A stretch of 64,000 bases of DNA from Wyeomyia smithii (Eukaryota; Arthropoda; Insecta; Diptera; Culicidae): assembly GCF_029784165.1 (NCBI RefSeq), contig NC_073696.1, forward strand, positions 262,056,494 to 262,120,493, read 5' to 3'. Made by a program: the position numbers and the translations under genes. The notes under the pieces are model-generated. The model saw only the letters and a list, made by a program, of their open reading frames with translations. It did no database searches and was not told the DNA's origin. Positions 1 to 12,180 of the stretch are shown here, in pieces (positions within the stretch are counted from its first letter, which is position 1; every line of letters begins with the position of its first letter).

Positions 1-320
1 TTATTGCACGCAAAGCTTCGTCTAAGTTGCGATAAAAAACGCCATAAAAAGATTCCGGATTAATCTCAGAAAGTCAGGAAAAATCGTGAATTATGCTCAG
101 AATCACGAAAACTCGCTTATAAAGACCAGAACAGGTTAAAAAGTAAAGTGAACACAAATTAAGTTCGGACTGGTGAAAAAAAGGTATTGAAAGGTCCGAA
201 GAGGCACAAAATTCCAAAATGGGCTCAGAAGCACAAAAATTGTTTGTGAATAACAAAAAAGAAAATGATCCCACATTCAGCTCAGAATAACAAAAAAGAA
301 GTCTGTTGATTGGAAAAAAT
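1..320 (-). repeat. Degenerate minisatellite units, inverted
   Basis: Several short blocks in this stretch (for example around 261-296, with 'gaaaatgatccca' followed by 'gctcagaat') are the reverse complement of the minisatellite unit found at 2380-4090. They are diverged and not cleanly periodic here. No coding sequence is supported. The match was made by eye, so the extent is approximate. Confidence 0.45.
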
Positions 321-2292
321 AGACTTACTATTTTTCTTCTTTTCTTCAAAGTACTTTGTATTCAAAGATTACAATTTTTTAGCAACATTGTCCTTTTTGA
401 CAATGTTAATTGAAGGAAAGTGTTGGCAACAAAATAATGAGGAACACGTAGGTGCGGAAAAGCTTTCGCTTATTTGACACGCATGCTATTTAGATTTTGA
501 CGAACAGTTAAGTCACAATAATGTGTTTTGTTGCATCAGACATTGAACTGAAACTCCCGAAACTCCATATTGAGAGTAAGTAATAATAACAGACGACAAA
601 TAATGACACCACAACCACTCTGAATAAAACCTAAGGCCGTTCCCTATATAAACTGCGACTCAACAACTGCACTAGCAAAGTTTTAAACAGCCATACAAGG
701 AGTCCCTAGGGATAGCTGTTACCCGAGGTCATGCGAAGGTTATTACCACTGTTTTCCTGTTATTCCGGCATAACTTTCATCGTTTCATGTATGTCCGGTA
801 TCGAGAGTTTCGATTTCGAAAACACACTCGATAGTGTTCCGGTGTTGCGTGAGAAAAGTTTCGCTCCGGATTGTCATTCTCTCTCGTTCCATCACACACT
901 CACGCACACACATACACGGACACACTTTCCCTTTTGGCACAATATTTCAGCCCGAATCTCACCCCCTTTCGCGAGCTCGGCGATATGGAAACCGGGAAAA
1001 TAGTGAAACACAGCACCTAACCTCAAAGTAGCTGTGCGAAACGTGGCACTCTCACCCCGTTCACTCGGGTGGATTCTCATCTCAGGAGCCGCAGCCTTCG
1101 AACAGCAGCGAAACTTTATACCTAGTTAACGTTTCGTACCGGTAAAAGCACGAGGAAAAGCGATTGTTTACTGTTGAGTTGAAAATAAAGCAGGCCGCCC
1201 CCACTGCACCGGTCTGAATTAATTCATAAATGCCAAGCCATTCAACTTTTATCGCCATCTCGATTAAATAGAGCGATTGCGAGACTCAAATAATAATTAC
1301 CGCGATCGTCTTCGGACCCGCTGAACTGGCTTTCTGCGCCACGAAAAAAGAGGTGGCGCAATTAAAGAACAACTCGTTTTACTACTTCGTCGCTGTTTAT
1401 TTTATTGAGTTGCTTTATGGCTGCAAAAAAGATTGTTGACTGTTCGAATTTCCAAGTTGTTAAGTTTGAGGTGATACATTTCTGAACAGTTTGTGTTATG
1501 ATAATGATTAGGTAACATGATTTATGAGTTAAAGAAGAAACATATTTTTGTCGCCCAAAATATGAAGACTGTGTACTAACTTCTTTTTTTCGTTGCGTTC
1601 AGTTTAGCACTTGTTGAGTGGTTTAGTCACGCACAGTAGAAATAAATGGCTTCCGTGTAACAAACAGAATGGGCTTCCACATGCTTCTTTGCTAACCAAC
1701 AACTGAATCGTTCTCAATAAATTGGTACTTTACTGTATAAGAAACTAATAAAATCACAAGTTTTTATAAATTAACTGAAGTTTTCCGGAAAAACACACTT
1801 TTCCAGCAAAAAAATATTCTAAAGCGATTCGCAAGCGAAATTTCAAGCAAATAGAATTAAAACTTCAGAGGAGCCACTGGAAATTGATGTGAAAACCAAC
1901 CGGACAATGCAAGCTTTGAACATAATTATAGAAAAAAATCATCAGGAACGGTATAAATCTTAAACCCCATCCCGAATCAAAACTTAAAACCAATCACAAG
2001 CATACAATTTATTCAAAATTCAAATCCATTATGAATCCCATTCTGCAAAATTATTCTTGTTGTAAAAAAACGTTTTTTAAAAATATATTTTCCCCAAATT
2101 GTTGAGAAATTTGTACCTACATAATTTTCTTGAAAAGATGTCTGTATCCCCATGTAAGGGGCGGCGTACAACAGCGTCTGACCTGGAGCGGGTGGCTGAA
2201 TCATGAAAAAGTATCAGCGGTGCTTCAAAAATTTTCATTGCCGAAAATTAAGTTTTTCGGGAATAAGTTCCAAAACTGAGGAATTTTATGAA
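321..2292. other. Non-coding stretch
   Basis: I see no convincing gene here. A TATA-like octamer lies at 645-653 and an open frame starts at 731 on the plus strand (about 90 codons, hydrophobic first 20 residues), but it runs into CA-rich simple sequence (about 892-925) and resembles no family I know. A host promoter or 5' exon is possible but not supported by splice signals I can defend. Confidence 0.3.
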
Positions 2293-2379
2293 TACACTGG
2301 GGTCTTTTTAACGCGGTTGATTTTACCGCATTTATAAGATTAGCTTAGATTTACCTCAGTATAAACTTATCTGGCTCAA

Positions 2380-4090
2380 TTTGGGCTTATTTTATATTTC
2401 GGCCTTTTCTGGCCTTCAGGAGCATTTTTCGACAATTCTGAGCTCAATTTGGGATGATTTTCTTTTTCGGTCTTTTCTGGCCTTTAACCCGTAAAGACCC
2501 GGGACGGAAATTGTTTTTTGAAAATTCTCGTTCTCAGCACTGGAACGGCCGATTTGAGAAAACTTGAAATTTTATTCAAGGGGAATAGTTGCTCAAAGTT
2601 TTGGTAAAGATGCCACCCCTCTGGACCCCTCCCCGTTTTCACAAATCACAAAACTACGTATTTTTATAAAAATTCAAACAACAAAACCGTTCTTCAAATT
2701 TTGAGCTCTACATTTTTGCGGTAAGGTCTCCTGAATCCATACGCGAAAAAAAAAGCATGCACAGATTTTTAGAAAATCAAGTTTTCATAAGAACTCGTAC
2801 TTTATTGAATTCAAACTCGTTTTTCTCTAAATCTTTGCATGCTAGAATAAATCTTTCAGCATCTTTGGATTCAGAAGATTTTACTCTAGAAATATAGAGC
2901 TTGAAAATTGAAGGGCCAAGTTGAAACCAACTGTGGGAGACTGAGAAAATCAGGTTTCCATGAAAATACGTACGTTAGTGAATTTAAACTCGTTTTTCTC
3001 AAAATATTTGCATGCTAAAATACATATTTCATCGCGTATTGATTCAAGAGACCTTACTTCAAAAATGTAGAGCTTAAAATTTAAAGAACGATTTTCTTAT
3101 TTGATTTTTTTATGAAAATACGTTTGTTAGTTTTGTGATTTTGTACTGAAATAATTTAGAAACTCCAAAATTCACTTTTACATACCATATTTCATCCACG
3201 TGACAGAATTTGTTACATGGAGCAATTGATACGTATGAAAATTCCCAGTGTTTGCTTAATCTGTTTTAAAAATTAGAAAAAAACACAGACATATTTGCGT
3301 CTCACTAAAACGGGGAGGGGTCCAGAGGGGTGGCATCTTTACCAAAACTTAGAGCAACTATTCCCCTTGAATAAAATTCCAAGTTTTCCCAAATCGGCCG
3401 TTCCAGTGCTGAGAACGAGTATTTTCAAAAAACAAGTTCCGTCCCGGGTCTTTACGGATTAAAAGCACTTTTCGGCGATTCTAAGCTCATTTAGGGATTA
3501 TTTTATTTTTCGACTTTTTCTGGCATTCAGAAGCACTTTTGGCGATTCGGAGTTCAATTTGGAATCTCTCTTAAGAGTCGATTTTGAGATTAATTTGTTC
3601 ATTTTTTGTTCATTACTTCAGCCTTTTCTGGCCCTTAGATGCATTCTTTGTCTGCTCTGAGCTCACTTTGGGGCCTTTTCTTTTTCTATTTCGGCCTTTT
3701 CCAGCCTTTAGAAGCATTTTCGGCAATTCTGAGCTCGATTTGGGATCATTTACTTTTTAGACGTTTTCTGGCTTTTAGAAGCACTTTTTAGCGATTCAGA
3801 GTTCAATATAGGGTCATTTTCTGTTTCGGCCTTTTCTAGCCTTTAAAAGTACTTTTCAACGATTTTGAGCTTAATTCGGGATCATTCTCTATCTTGGCCT
3901 TTTCTGGCCGCGATTCTGAGCTCAATTTGGGATCATTTTCTATTTAAGCCTTTTCTGGCTTATAGAAGCACTTTTTGACGATTTTGAGCTCAATTTGGGA
4001 TCATTTTCTTTTTTGGCCTTTTCTGGCCTATAGAAGTACTTTTCAGTGATTCTGAGCTCAATTTGAAATCATTTTCTATTTTGGCGTTTT
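2380..4090. repeat. Degenerate minisatellite, about 65-75-bp units
   Basis: Units follow the pattern 'TCGGCCTTTTCTGGCCTT', 'AGAAGCACTTTT', 'CGATTCTGAGCTCAATTTGG', 'GATCATTTTCT'. About two units lie left of the nested insertion (2380-2487) and roughly nine right of it (3459-4090). Unit lengths vary and some are truncated. The broken unit on both sides of the insertion rejoins as a normal unit across the TTAA site. Confidence 0.75.
2488..3458. mobile_element. piggyBac-like non-autonomous element with long inverted repeats
   Basis: The element is 971 bp and is flanked on both sides by TTAA (2484-2487 and 3459-3462), the strict piggyBac target. The left end reads CCCGTAAAGACCCGGGACGG and the right end, read inward, TCCGTAAAGACCCGGGACGG. 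The inverted repeats extend about 150 bp, to the block containing GGACCCCTCCCCGTTTT and its inverse near 3308-3330. No transposase frame is present. It sits inside a minisatellite unit, so it is younger than that array. Confidence 0.8.
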
Positions 4091-4205
4091 TCGGTGATTC
4101 CGTACAAATAATCTTCCAAATCGCGGAAAATAATTCGCGTAATTGTAGAAAATCGCGTTTAAAAAACACATAAAAATAACTCGCGTAAACAAAGACCCCA
4201 GTGTA

Positions 4206-5373
4206 TTTTAACAGAATCTTACAATTATTAGTTCAAAGTTCATAAAATTACTTCCACATGCAATTTTTATGGTTTTTGGTGTTATGGTGAAATGCCCTCA
4301 AAATTGTTCTTCCGGAACAGATTCCACCGGGTCTTTTAGTTACTATAGAAACAATTAAATAATACAACGTCGCATACCATCCAATATGGATATTTATAGA
4401 ACCAGGCTCATAACTAGAGACTAAGATAACGACCCACGTGGCAACTTTCGGTTTTTGGAAAAGAACCAAAACTGGCTGAATACCATCGAATAAGGGTATT
4501 TCTTGAATCAGGATGATGCCCAGAGTCAGAAAATCAATTCGAGACGCCGTTTTGAAATTCAGAGTCCTGAAAACGACCACAGAGACCACGAGCATTTTGA
4601 ATTCTAAATGGCCACATCCGGTTTTTTTTGGGGACAACTTGAATTGGCCGAAAACCGTCAAATATGAGTATTTTTGGAATCGGGATGACCATTCACCATT
4701 CCAAATTCAATTTTGGAAGTTTCTCGGTGTCTCACCGGAAATCAACTCCAGATACTATTTTGAAATTTAAATTGGTGATTTCCGGTTTCCGGGAAACTTC
4801 CAAAATTGATCAAATATTTTCGGAATCGAGCTGCCCAGAGATCTCGAAACGACACCAGACGAACCGGAAGTCACCACTTTAAATTTCAAAATGGCGTCTG
4901 GAGTTGATTCACGGCCTCTGGGCATCATTCCGACTCTGGAAATACCCATTTTCGATGATACTCGAACAATTTTGTTTCTTTTCCAGAAAGCGGAAGCCGC
5001 CATTTTTAAATTGATTAAATTAATTAAAATAGTTTTCAGGTCTCTGAACGATTCTGAAAATACTAATAATAGGTATCAATTGTAATTGTACCAATAATAT
5101 TGTAAAACATACATAAATTTCTTAGTTCTGGAACATATCCCCGGAAAACCACCGCTGACGCTGATTTTAAAGTAGAAAAAGTTGCTGAATCTTTTAGTGT
5201 TGAAACTATTGAAATCGGATGAAAATTGTCAAAGTTGCAATAATTATATTTTGTGGGTATCCAAGTCCTTCGGGCATGTAAGGGTGTTTTTTTAAGGCCG
5301 AGCACATAAATAAAATTACCCCGGAGCTCGAACTGGAAAAAAATTAAAGATTGGAGCATTTTAACCATTCCTG
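4206..5373. other. Non-coding stretch with low-grade internal repeats
   Basis: Short open frames on both strands here share recurring text (blocks with 'TTTCAAAATGG', 'GGAATCGGGATGA', 'TTTTGGAATC' and their inverses at roughly 4.44-5.0 kb), so they look like decayed repeat units and not exons. I recognise no protein family, RNA gene or element ends. Confidence 0.35.
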
Positions 5374-5654
5374 AGAATTTCCGTGCTCCTAGCAAACTCG
5401 GAATTCGTAGTCTTCAGAGACCTTAATGCAATTTTTTCGTAAACGCAAAAGCGATGAACCCGGCAAGTAATGACTCTACGGCGTTTTGGCGCACTTCCGA
5501 GCTGTCTCGTTTCTGTGAATTTTGAGGCTCCTAGCCAAGTCTGTAATGCGTCAAATCTTCAGAGATTCAAATGAAGTTTTTCCGTAAGCAAACGAAAAAG
5601 CGACGAACCCGACAAGCAAATACTCTTTGGCCTTTTGACGCACTTCCGAGCACC
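5374..5654. repeat. Tandem duplication, about 130-bp unit
   Basis: Two diverged copies (about 5374-5502 and 5520-5654) share in order 'GAATTT', 'GCTCCTAGC', 'TCTTCAGAGA', 'CGTAA', 'AAAAGCGA', 'GAACCCG', 'CAAG' and 'CGCACTTCCGAGC'. A third, inverted copy lies at about 52132-52225, so this is part of a dispersed repeat family. Confidence 0.6.
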
Positions 5655-5827
5655 AAAATTCACAGTTTGAGTCCTGTGGGCAAAACCTGTGTTGACCAGC
5701 GTTATCAACGTTGTCATTAGAGATTTAAAAAAAATATTTTTGAAAGTTTGTAATACACTGAAGCTTTTTTTACGCGGGTGATACGCAGCGCGTAAAAAAC
5801 AGCGTGAATTCTAAAGTCCGCGTAAAA

Positions 5828-7241
5828 CAGCGGTTCTCAACCTTTTTTTGTACACGTACCCCTTGGCGATATTTTTCAACTCAATTGTACCCCCTGGTTT
5901 GGAATGTTCTCGCGAAGTGGGAGAGATTAGTGGTAGATCATGTTGTCGTAGCCTAGTTAAGGTTTCAAATTGAACTATGGTTTGTTTGATTGTTACAGTC
6001 ATGTTTTAAGAGCAAGTTTGAACAACAAATGAAGTATAAAGAAAATTGGCTTTGTCCGCCATCAGCGTTGTTAAACTCGCTCGCAAAAAGCATGCGATAC
6101 TCCAAGTGGCGTTCTCGCCGCTACCAAAATCTCACACTAGAGATACTCCTGTCGTACTGTTTCTCGTTCTCTTTTACTTTTTTCTTTTCACACTACCGAG
6201 CGTTGATGCTTGCGAGTTTTCTCACACACACTCTCGCTCGTGTACTTTCCCACTAGCGAGTACCTCCCTTTCTCGCGAGCACAACCAGCGGAGGTGATTG
6301 TTAAGACCGTCAAGACGCATTATGACGATACGGAGTGACAAGGCACGACGAAGCGGGGTGGCAAAAAGAATATTTCGACGAGTAGGCAGGGATGCCACAA
6401 ATACAGATTTATCAGTATTATACAGATTTTTTGTGTATTTTTCATACAGATATCTGTATATACAAATTACAGATTTTCTAGAAATAGTACAGAACTATAC
6501 AGTTTTTTTTTTGGTTTTCATGAAGTCGCGAAATAAATTTTTCGATATAGTTGAAAACCGAAAATGAACTCAATTGCTATTGAGCGTGTTGGAGTTTTCA
6601 TTATATTTATATGTTACGCGTAAACGTGTGCATAAATGAGTCAATGAACAAACTATGTTGCGTTTTTTTCTTCTAAGGGATATGTTGAGTAAATATGCAG
6701 ATTTTTATATAGATTGAAATATCACCAAGGAGATTTCCTGAGATTCGAAATACAGATAAAAATGTGGCATCACTGCGAGTAGGTATTCCGATACCCTACA
6801 CGTTCAAGCATGCGATTCTATATAGATTCATCACCCCACTTTCGGCTGTCGGTGCACGATGCAAAACTGCTTGGCATCAGTTCAGCGATTGACAAACCGC
6901 ATGCGTGAGTCGGCGAACGAAGCATTTTCGTTTTCGGGCACATTTTTTCAAGCACTCCTAGTCAAGTACTCTTATTCGAGTACTCGCGTACTCGGCGTGA
7001 GTAAAAAGATAGAAGAGAATTTGCGAGCGGTTGTATGCTGGCTGCTGCTCTGGCAAGTGCGTGAATAATAAAGAGTGTCTCGAAGGTGTGTGTGCGAACG
7101 ACTGGAGAAGCGTAGCACACATCTGATTCTCAAGCAGAAAGGAGTGGATATTTTATGCTTCTCGCTCGTTTAGCAACGCTGTCCGCCATTACTGATCTTG
7201 CTTTCGGAGTACGCGAAAGGCTTTCGTGTTGAGAACCACTG
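5828..7241. mobile_element. Non-autonomous hAT element
   Basis: The ends are CAGCGGTTCTCAACC and, inverted, CAGTGGTTCTCAACA, a classic hAT-type terminus. An exact 8-bp target duplication GCGTAAAA flanks it (5820-5827 and 7242-7249). The 1414-bp interior has only short frames with no transposase similarity that I can see, and it carries a further nested hAT MITE. Confidence 0.85.
6387..6775. mobile_element. hAT MITE nested inside the hAT element
   Basis: The 389-bp element has ends CAGGGATGCCACA and, inverted, CAGTGATGCCACA, and an exact 8-bp duplication CGAGTAGG (6379-6386 and 6776-6783). The interior is AT-rich with repeated 'ACAGAT' motifs and no coding sequence. It is the youngest insertion in this nest. 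Confidence 0.88.
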
Positions 7242-7312
7242 GCGTAAAAAACCGCGAACCGCTGGCGTAAAAAATCGCGTGAATCCTGAAATATTCGTTA
7301 AAACAAAGCTTC

Positions 7313-9237
7313 TTTTGCTAAAGGTTTTTAATCATTTCTGCTTAGTACTTTCGAAAATGATTCAATAGCAGTGCTCTCCGCGAAAAAAAGACGCGTAAGA
7401 AGGACCAGGCAAGAATTTGCATACTACATACTAGGAACATTGTAAGTGAGTTTTCGATGCAATTCAGGTGATCTGTCAATGGGACTGGACTGGCAACAAG
7501 GCCAACTAAGTGTTGTGCGCGTTTTGCCTCAACGTAAAATTATAGTGATTAAGGCTGTTTCCCGCGGAATAATAATGAATCAATTGGTGAAACCGCAAAG
7601 TTCCGGATCCCCTGATATATAGAAAAGTGGAGAAGAGCATCAATGGACCGCTCTGAACAGAATAAGTATCGTTATATTTTCGAAGTGTTTTTTTTTTGAG
7701 GATCTCTTGAACCAGCCACAAAACTCATCGACTAAGAAGTGAAATTTGATACGCTCGCAGTGCCACCGCCGTTTGGTGGCGGGTAAACGAATTAGCTGCC
7801 ACGGAAAAGTTGGGCAGATTTGAATCTTTATATTAACAGCGAGGAATTTCTTTAAGGAGAAGTTGGTAAGATCGTTCTAAACTGTATTAAAAACATCAAT
7901 TAATAATAAATACGAGCACTAACACTAATGTAAATTATTCTGGAAGTGTGAATACAATGTTATGTCTAATAGATATAACAACGTATCCATGCGGGGCTTA
8001 GTGTTTATGAAGGCGATCTCGAAATGTACGTGTATTACCAGGCATTCTTGAAATGGGTCGTTGGATGAACACTAGAGCTGTCACCTTTCATCTCCAGGGC
8101 TAAACATGTTTGCATCTCTATATTATGTAATATATTTAAAAAAATAAAGTATAAATCAGCTTAAAATAGAAATAGATGCAGATAGGTTTTTTCCATAAAA
8201 TCACTGCCGGCCAGTGGGAGATGAATTGTAAACACACACACACACACAATTCAGATGATCTGTAAATTTATATTTACATCGGTAGTAGTAATGCATTAAA
8301 TTTTAATCTAAGTCGATACCTAAAGCTCTATTCATGTGCAGTAAATTTACAGTATGCTACAGCTTTTTGAAAAATTTCTATGAATACCATTGCATCATGA
8401 TCTAAAAATTGTTGGCAAGGATGGAAAACCTCTAGTGTGCACACACTTTTCACTTAATGTTGGCGAGAATTTAATGTAGGTATTCATTTACACATCCACA
8501 CCAATGTAAATTAAATTACGTACAAGTTTAATTTCTTTTATAACATAACCTATGAAAATAGATTACGTGATCCTTCATGCCAATTAGATATCTCAATTTA
8601 TTATGTTTGAAAGGCTTAAGCAACGTTTTAATCGAAGAGCAAAATCATTCCATTATTTATACCTATCGTTATTTGCACTCCAGTTGTTGAGATACTGATC
8701 ATGACGTAAATTGAAAAATCAGCCATATTGAAGAAATGTAAAATCTGATTTTTACCAGAGAACGAGATTGTTTACAAACAAATGATCGAAACGCGAACTT
8801 AGCACCACCATCGGAAATAAAGAGGAAATTTCCAACGATTCAACATCAGCAGCAAGAAACTTTTCGCCGAAAATATTCAACATCTGCCAGTTGAAAGAGT
8901 AAAGAGCGCTTAGGAAAACCCCCGGAAAAGTTATTAGCTGACGCAAGGTAACGGAAGTTCTAAATATTGATAATAAAGTGGGCCGCATGAGTTCAGTATT
9001 TATTTTGGTCACATTTGAGTGTCACAATGCTATTACAACCAATTTTGTGTATTTTTTTCGGAAAGGTGCGATAAAAAACTTCACTCCCATAATCGTAATT
9101 TATTCTCCAAATGGAGTAATTAACGATTGCTTCAAACGAAATTTCTGCTTCAACGCAATGCGACAGCCTGTTCCAATCGTTCAATGAAATATTGAAACTA
9201 ATTACAGCCGATTGGCTATTTATAGTCGAAGACCAGT
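7313..9237. other. Non-coding stretch
   Basis: AT-rich sequence with a short (CA)n tract at about 8232-8247. Small minus-strand frames at 8752-9184 have no family resemblance and no convincing splice signals. I see nothing else supportable. Confidence 0.3.
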
Positions 9238-9750
9238 CTAAAAAAGTTTCACTTTTATCCTGGCCGACATCGCTGCGCGTGCCAACATTTTAACACCCCG
9301 GTGATGAAAATGACCTAAGAAGTGCTGAGAAGTGAGCTTCCCCGTCCTTCTTACTTTACCCACGAATGAGACGATGGGAACTGAACACGCGAACCGTATT
9401 TTTCCCCTCCAGCGAAGGGTCGAATAAAGAGCAGCACATTTTTCATGGGTGTAGTAAATTCTTCTATAAAATTGAATTGCATCATCGTGTACTTTTAAGC
9501 TGGTTCTATCGTCACCAATCATCAACTATTGCTTCATTTCACTAATGTTGCACAACACTAACGAGTGATAGATTGCGGGGAACAACTGGTACTTAGCTAC
9601 AATGGTACTTACCACCTTCGAATCGATTTGCTGGATAAGCATGCTGAAACATGTCTTGTGATCGATCACTTTTGGTATCTTCACTCTCATGTCACTTAAA
9701 ACACTGAACATCGCGTCCGTTTCGGCGATGCAATATATAGGGTTCAGCAT
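9238..9750 (-). CDS. Doubtful two-exon gene candidate, unknown function
   Basis: Exon A (9613-9750) starts with ATG and codes 46 residues beginning MLNPIYCIAETD; it ends at a strong donor (GTAAGT, plus-strand complement at 9607-9612). An AG acceptor at 9526-9527 would give an intron of about 87 bp, a usual size for mosquito introns, and open a second exon of 95 codons (9238-9525) in the same phase. I recognise no domain, and the second exon is basic with no clear structure. It could be the 5' end of a real gene, a transposon fragment or chance. Confidence 0.2.
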
Positions 9751-12005
9751 TTGAGAGTGTGAGAGAGAACAGAGGCGATCCCTTTACGATATGCTATGGT
9801 AACCGATACCAGTAGTGCCAGAAAAGTTGTGTGCTTGAATGACATCCGTCGTCTCCACTGCCCTTTGCACCGGGGGAGAAGCTTGGTGTTTTATGAGCAC
9901 GTTGCTGATGTGGTTCCGTCATTTTTGTTGGTCGAATAAGTAGAAAATAATCCAAGAGTTAAATAACAAAACAGTACTGTTTTTATTTAATTTTGTACGT
10001 CACTAGACTGGCATCGCTGAAACCAATATCCATTCAGCAACCGGTATCTCGCAGCTCTATGAACTATAAATTCTAACGACACCGACGCGCGCCGACGCTC
10101 TTCAGCAGGCAGAAAAAAAAACTTTATCCTGCTCTCTTTCTGCCCCTTCCGTGAGTTTTTTAGTGCTCATTCATTCATTCTGAAAGATCCTTATACGCCA
10201 AAAACGAGTGTATTTGTTTCACGACAATACATGATAAACGAATCCATTGAAGCCGGAATAATCGGCGAACAATACCTACTGGAAACAAAAGTTTTGCGCG
10301 CTAATGCATTCAATAAACATGCTCAATTGGAAGGACACTCTGAGAAATCAGTATGTCCTCACAGGAAAGCTGCACAGTGAATGACCACGGAAACAGGTCT
10401 TTGATGGCGTTTCTACCATACCACAGCCTGCACAGCCAGGTCTGGGAGTTCTTTTCGGTTGTCTCCGCTTTCTTGATTTACAGGACCTCGAAGTTCCCCA
10501 ATTTTGCTGACCACATAAAAAACTGGGATCAATTTTTGTTTAGCAAAAAATTCCTGATTTCATAGTCCAAACTCAGTTTTGCGGTCTTCAGGTCCACTTT
10601 AGCTACTTGGAGAAAAATTACTCCTCGTATTTTTTTTGCTGTAATGCCATATGATTTGCTCAAATTAATATCCGAAAGGTAAATTTTGCATAAAGGCCAA
10701 CATTCGCGTATTCTATTCAATCGTTGCTCTCCATTGAGAATTCAAAAGTTCTGCCGATCAAAGAATTTAAGCTTCTGTATTAGCACCAGTATCATTATTT
10801 CCTGAAAGGTACTTATTGTGCAACGATTTTCGTTTCATAACTGAAATATCATTCAATTCTTGTGTTACTGTGGAACACTTCGTGGCCCGCGGTAAAGTAG
10901 ACCTTTGTAAGTGTGGCAGGACTTCAAGTTTGGCGATTTGAAAATAATGTCGAATTTGTTTTCACGGCAGGACTATCCCGTCCCGGACTACGCTTTGCAG
11001 CTGAAAAAAAAAAACACTTTCCGAGCAGTTGCAATGGTGTGCGTAATACCAGAGGTAACTGTCACTTTTGTTTTGGTCATTATCGCCGTTGTCTTTTATC
11101 GCATTTGTGCTACTGTACGAAAAATTTGCCAATTTACTGAAAAATGACAAAATAACAAAATAAAATAAATAAAATTCAACCTGATGTTTGACACGCGAAG
11201 AACGATAATCAAAGCAAACCGATGTTGACACATTGTTTTTTTTTTTTTGATTTTGACACATACTTGTGAATGTGTTGGTGTCTTCAAAACTGCACTCTGT
11301 TTCTTGCGCGGACTGTCCGGGACAGAAAAAGGGTAGTCCGGGATAGTCCGGAAAATGTAAAAAAATAACAGGAGGGTTGTGTGCAAAGCCACGACCGCAA
11401 GTTGAAGTAGAATACTTTTACAAGAAAGATGACCAGGCTGCTTGCGTGTCAGCCATTTTTTCTAGTAAATAAACGTTGACTTATCAGATCAATCGAATTT
11501 TGCGCTTCAACAAGGATTGACCTTTTTTAATAATATAGTAAGTTGCTTGTCATGGTTGGGGCTTGACAATTTTGAAATTTTGAGATGAAATTTTTTCGGA
11601 TGTCGTGCCCATGACTGAAGGAAAAGATAATTCAGTACGTTTTGAGACACGAACATGAAGTAAAATTTATAACTTTTACAAATTTAAAAACGTGAATTAA
11701 CTCATTAGAAAATATTTTCATCCTGATTTTATTTCATCCTGAAAAGGACAATTTGTTGTTCATTTTAGTATCGGATAAGATGCCGATCACATCTTTGCGT
11801 TATCACTGACAGTGTGAATAAAATATTCCTTGTGATTAAATAAACAGTAAAAAGCTGATTTAACACTCAAAACTAGACAGCTCACGTTTTGTCAAAATGA
11901 GTCAACTTTTCTTTGAGTGCATTTACTAGTGCCCACTATCGCACAGAGACTGCATTTCACTAAAGTGCCTCACTGCATCAGCCGCTATCGATACTTAGAT
12001 CCGCT
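9751..12005. other. Non-coding stretch
   Basis: No gene, RNA or element end that I can support. Homopolymer runs and short frames on both strands only. Confidence 0.3.
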
Positions 12006-12180
12006 GCAACTAGTTCGCTATCCATAGACATGCCACAGTTGTGGCCGCTATACGCTGCCATTGGTATCCACTGTCCCTGCATCAGCTGGCCCAGCTGCTA
12101 TCATTACTGGATTCCGCTGCAACCAGGGCCGGCGGTTGATGTGGGTAGTATGTGTAGTAGTACCCACTCGGAAAACATCC
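12006..12180. repeat. Direct repeat flanking the mariner relic, left copy
   Basis: The block with CTGCAACTAGTTCGCTATCC and CCACAGTTGTGGCCGCTAT recurs as CTGCAACTAGTGCGCTATCC and CCACAGCTGTGGCCGCTTT at 13314-13385. A 'TACCCACTCGG' motif at about 12161 recurs at 13281. The two shared blocks are in opposite order on the two sides, so this is not a simple target duplication. Confidence 0.5.

Larger units (their letters stand above)
2295..4203. mobile_element. TIR element with TA target duplication (Tc1/mariner-like), minisatellite core
   Basis: The left end begins CACTGGGGTCTTT and the right end is its inverted copy (AAAGACCCCAGTG), with further similarity at the GCG-rich subterminal parts. Both ends are flanked by TA (2293-2294 and 4204-4205). 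The interior has no transposase; it is filled with a degenerate minisatellite and a second, nested element. Ends and TA duplication fit a non-autonomous Tc1/mariner-type element; the superfamily is inferred from the ends only. Confidence 0.65.
5756..7312. mobile_element. Second mariner-like TIR element (decayed), host of nested hAT
   Basis: The left end reads CACTGAAGCTTTTTTTACGC after a TA, followed by GCG/TAAAA-rich subterminal repeats. A decayed inverted end (AAACAAAGCTTC) lies near 7302-7312 after similar GCGTAAAAAA motifs. It resembles the ends of the element at 2295-4203. Most of its length is the nested hAT insertion. The right limit is uncertain because the last bases have diverged. 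Confidence 0.45.

Noticed and set aside
731..1031. Possible secreted peptide with hydrophobic start and upstream TATA
   Set aside because: The frame runs through CA simple repeats, has no family match and no clear splice or stop context; kept only as a remark.
4248..4661. 137-codon minus-strand frame
   Set aside because: Built from internally repeated text seen on both strands nearby; no domain recognised.
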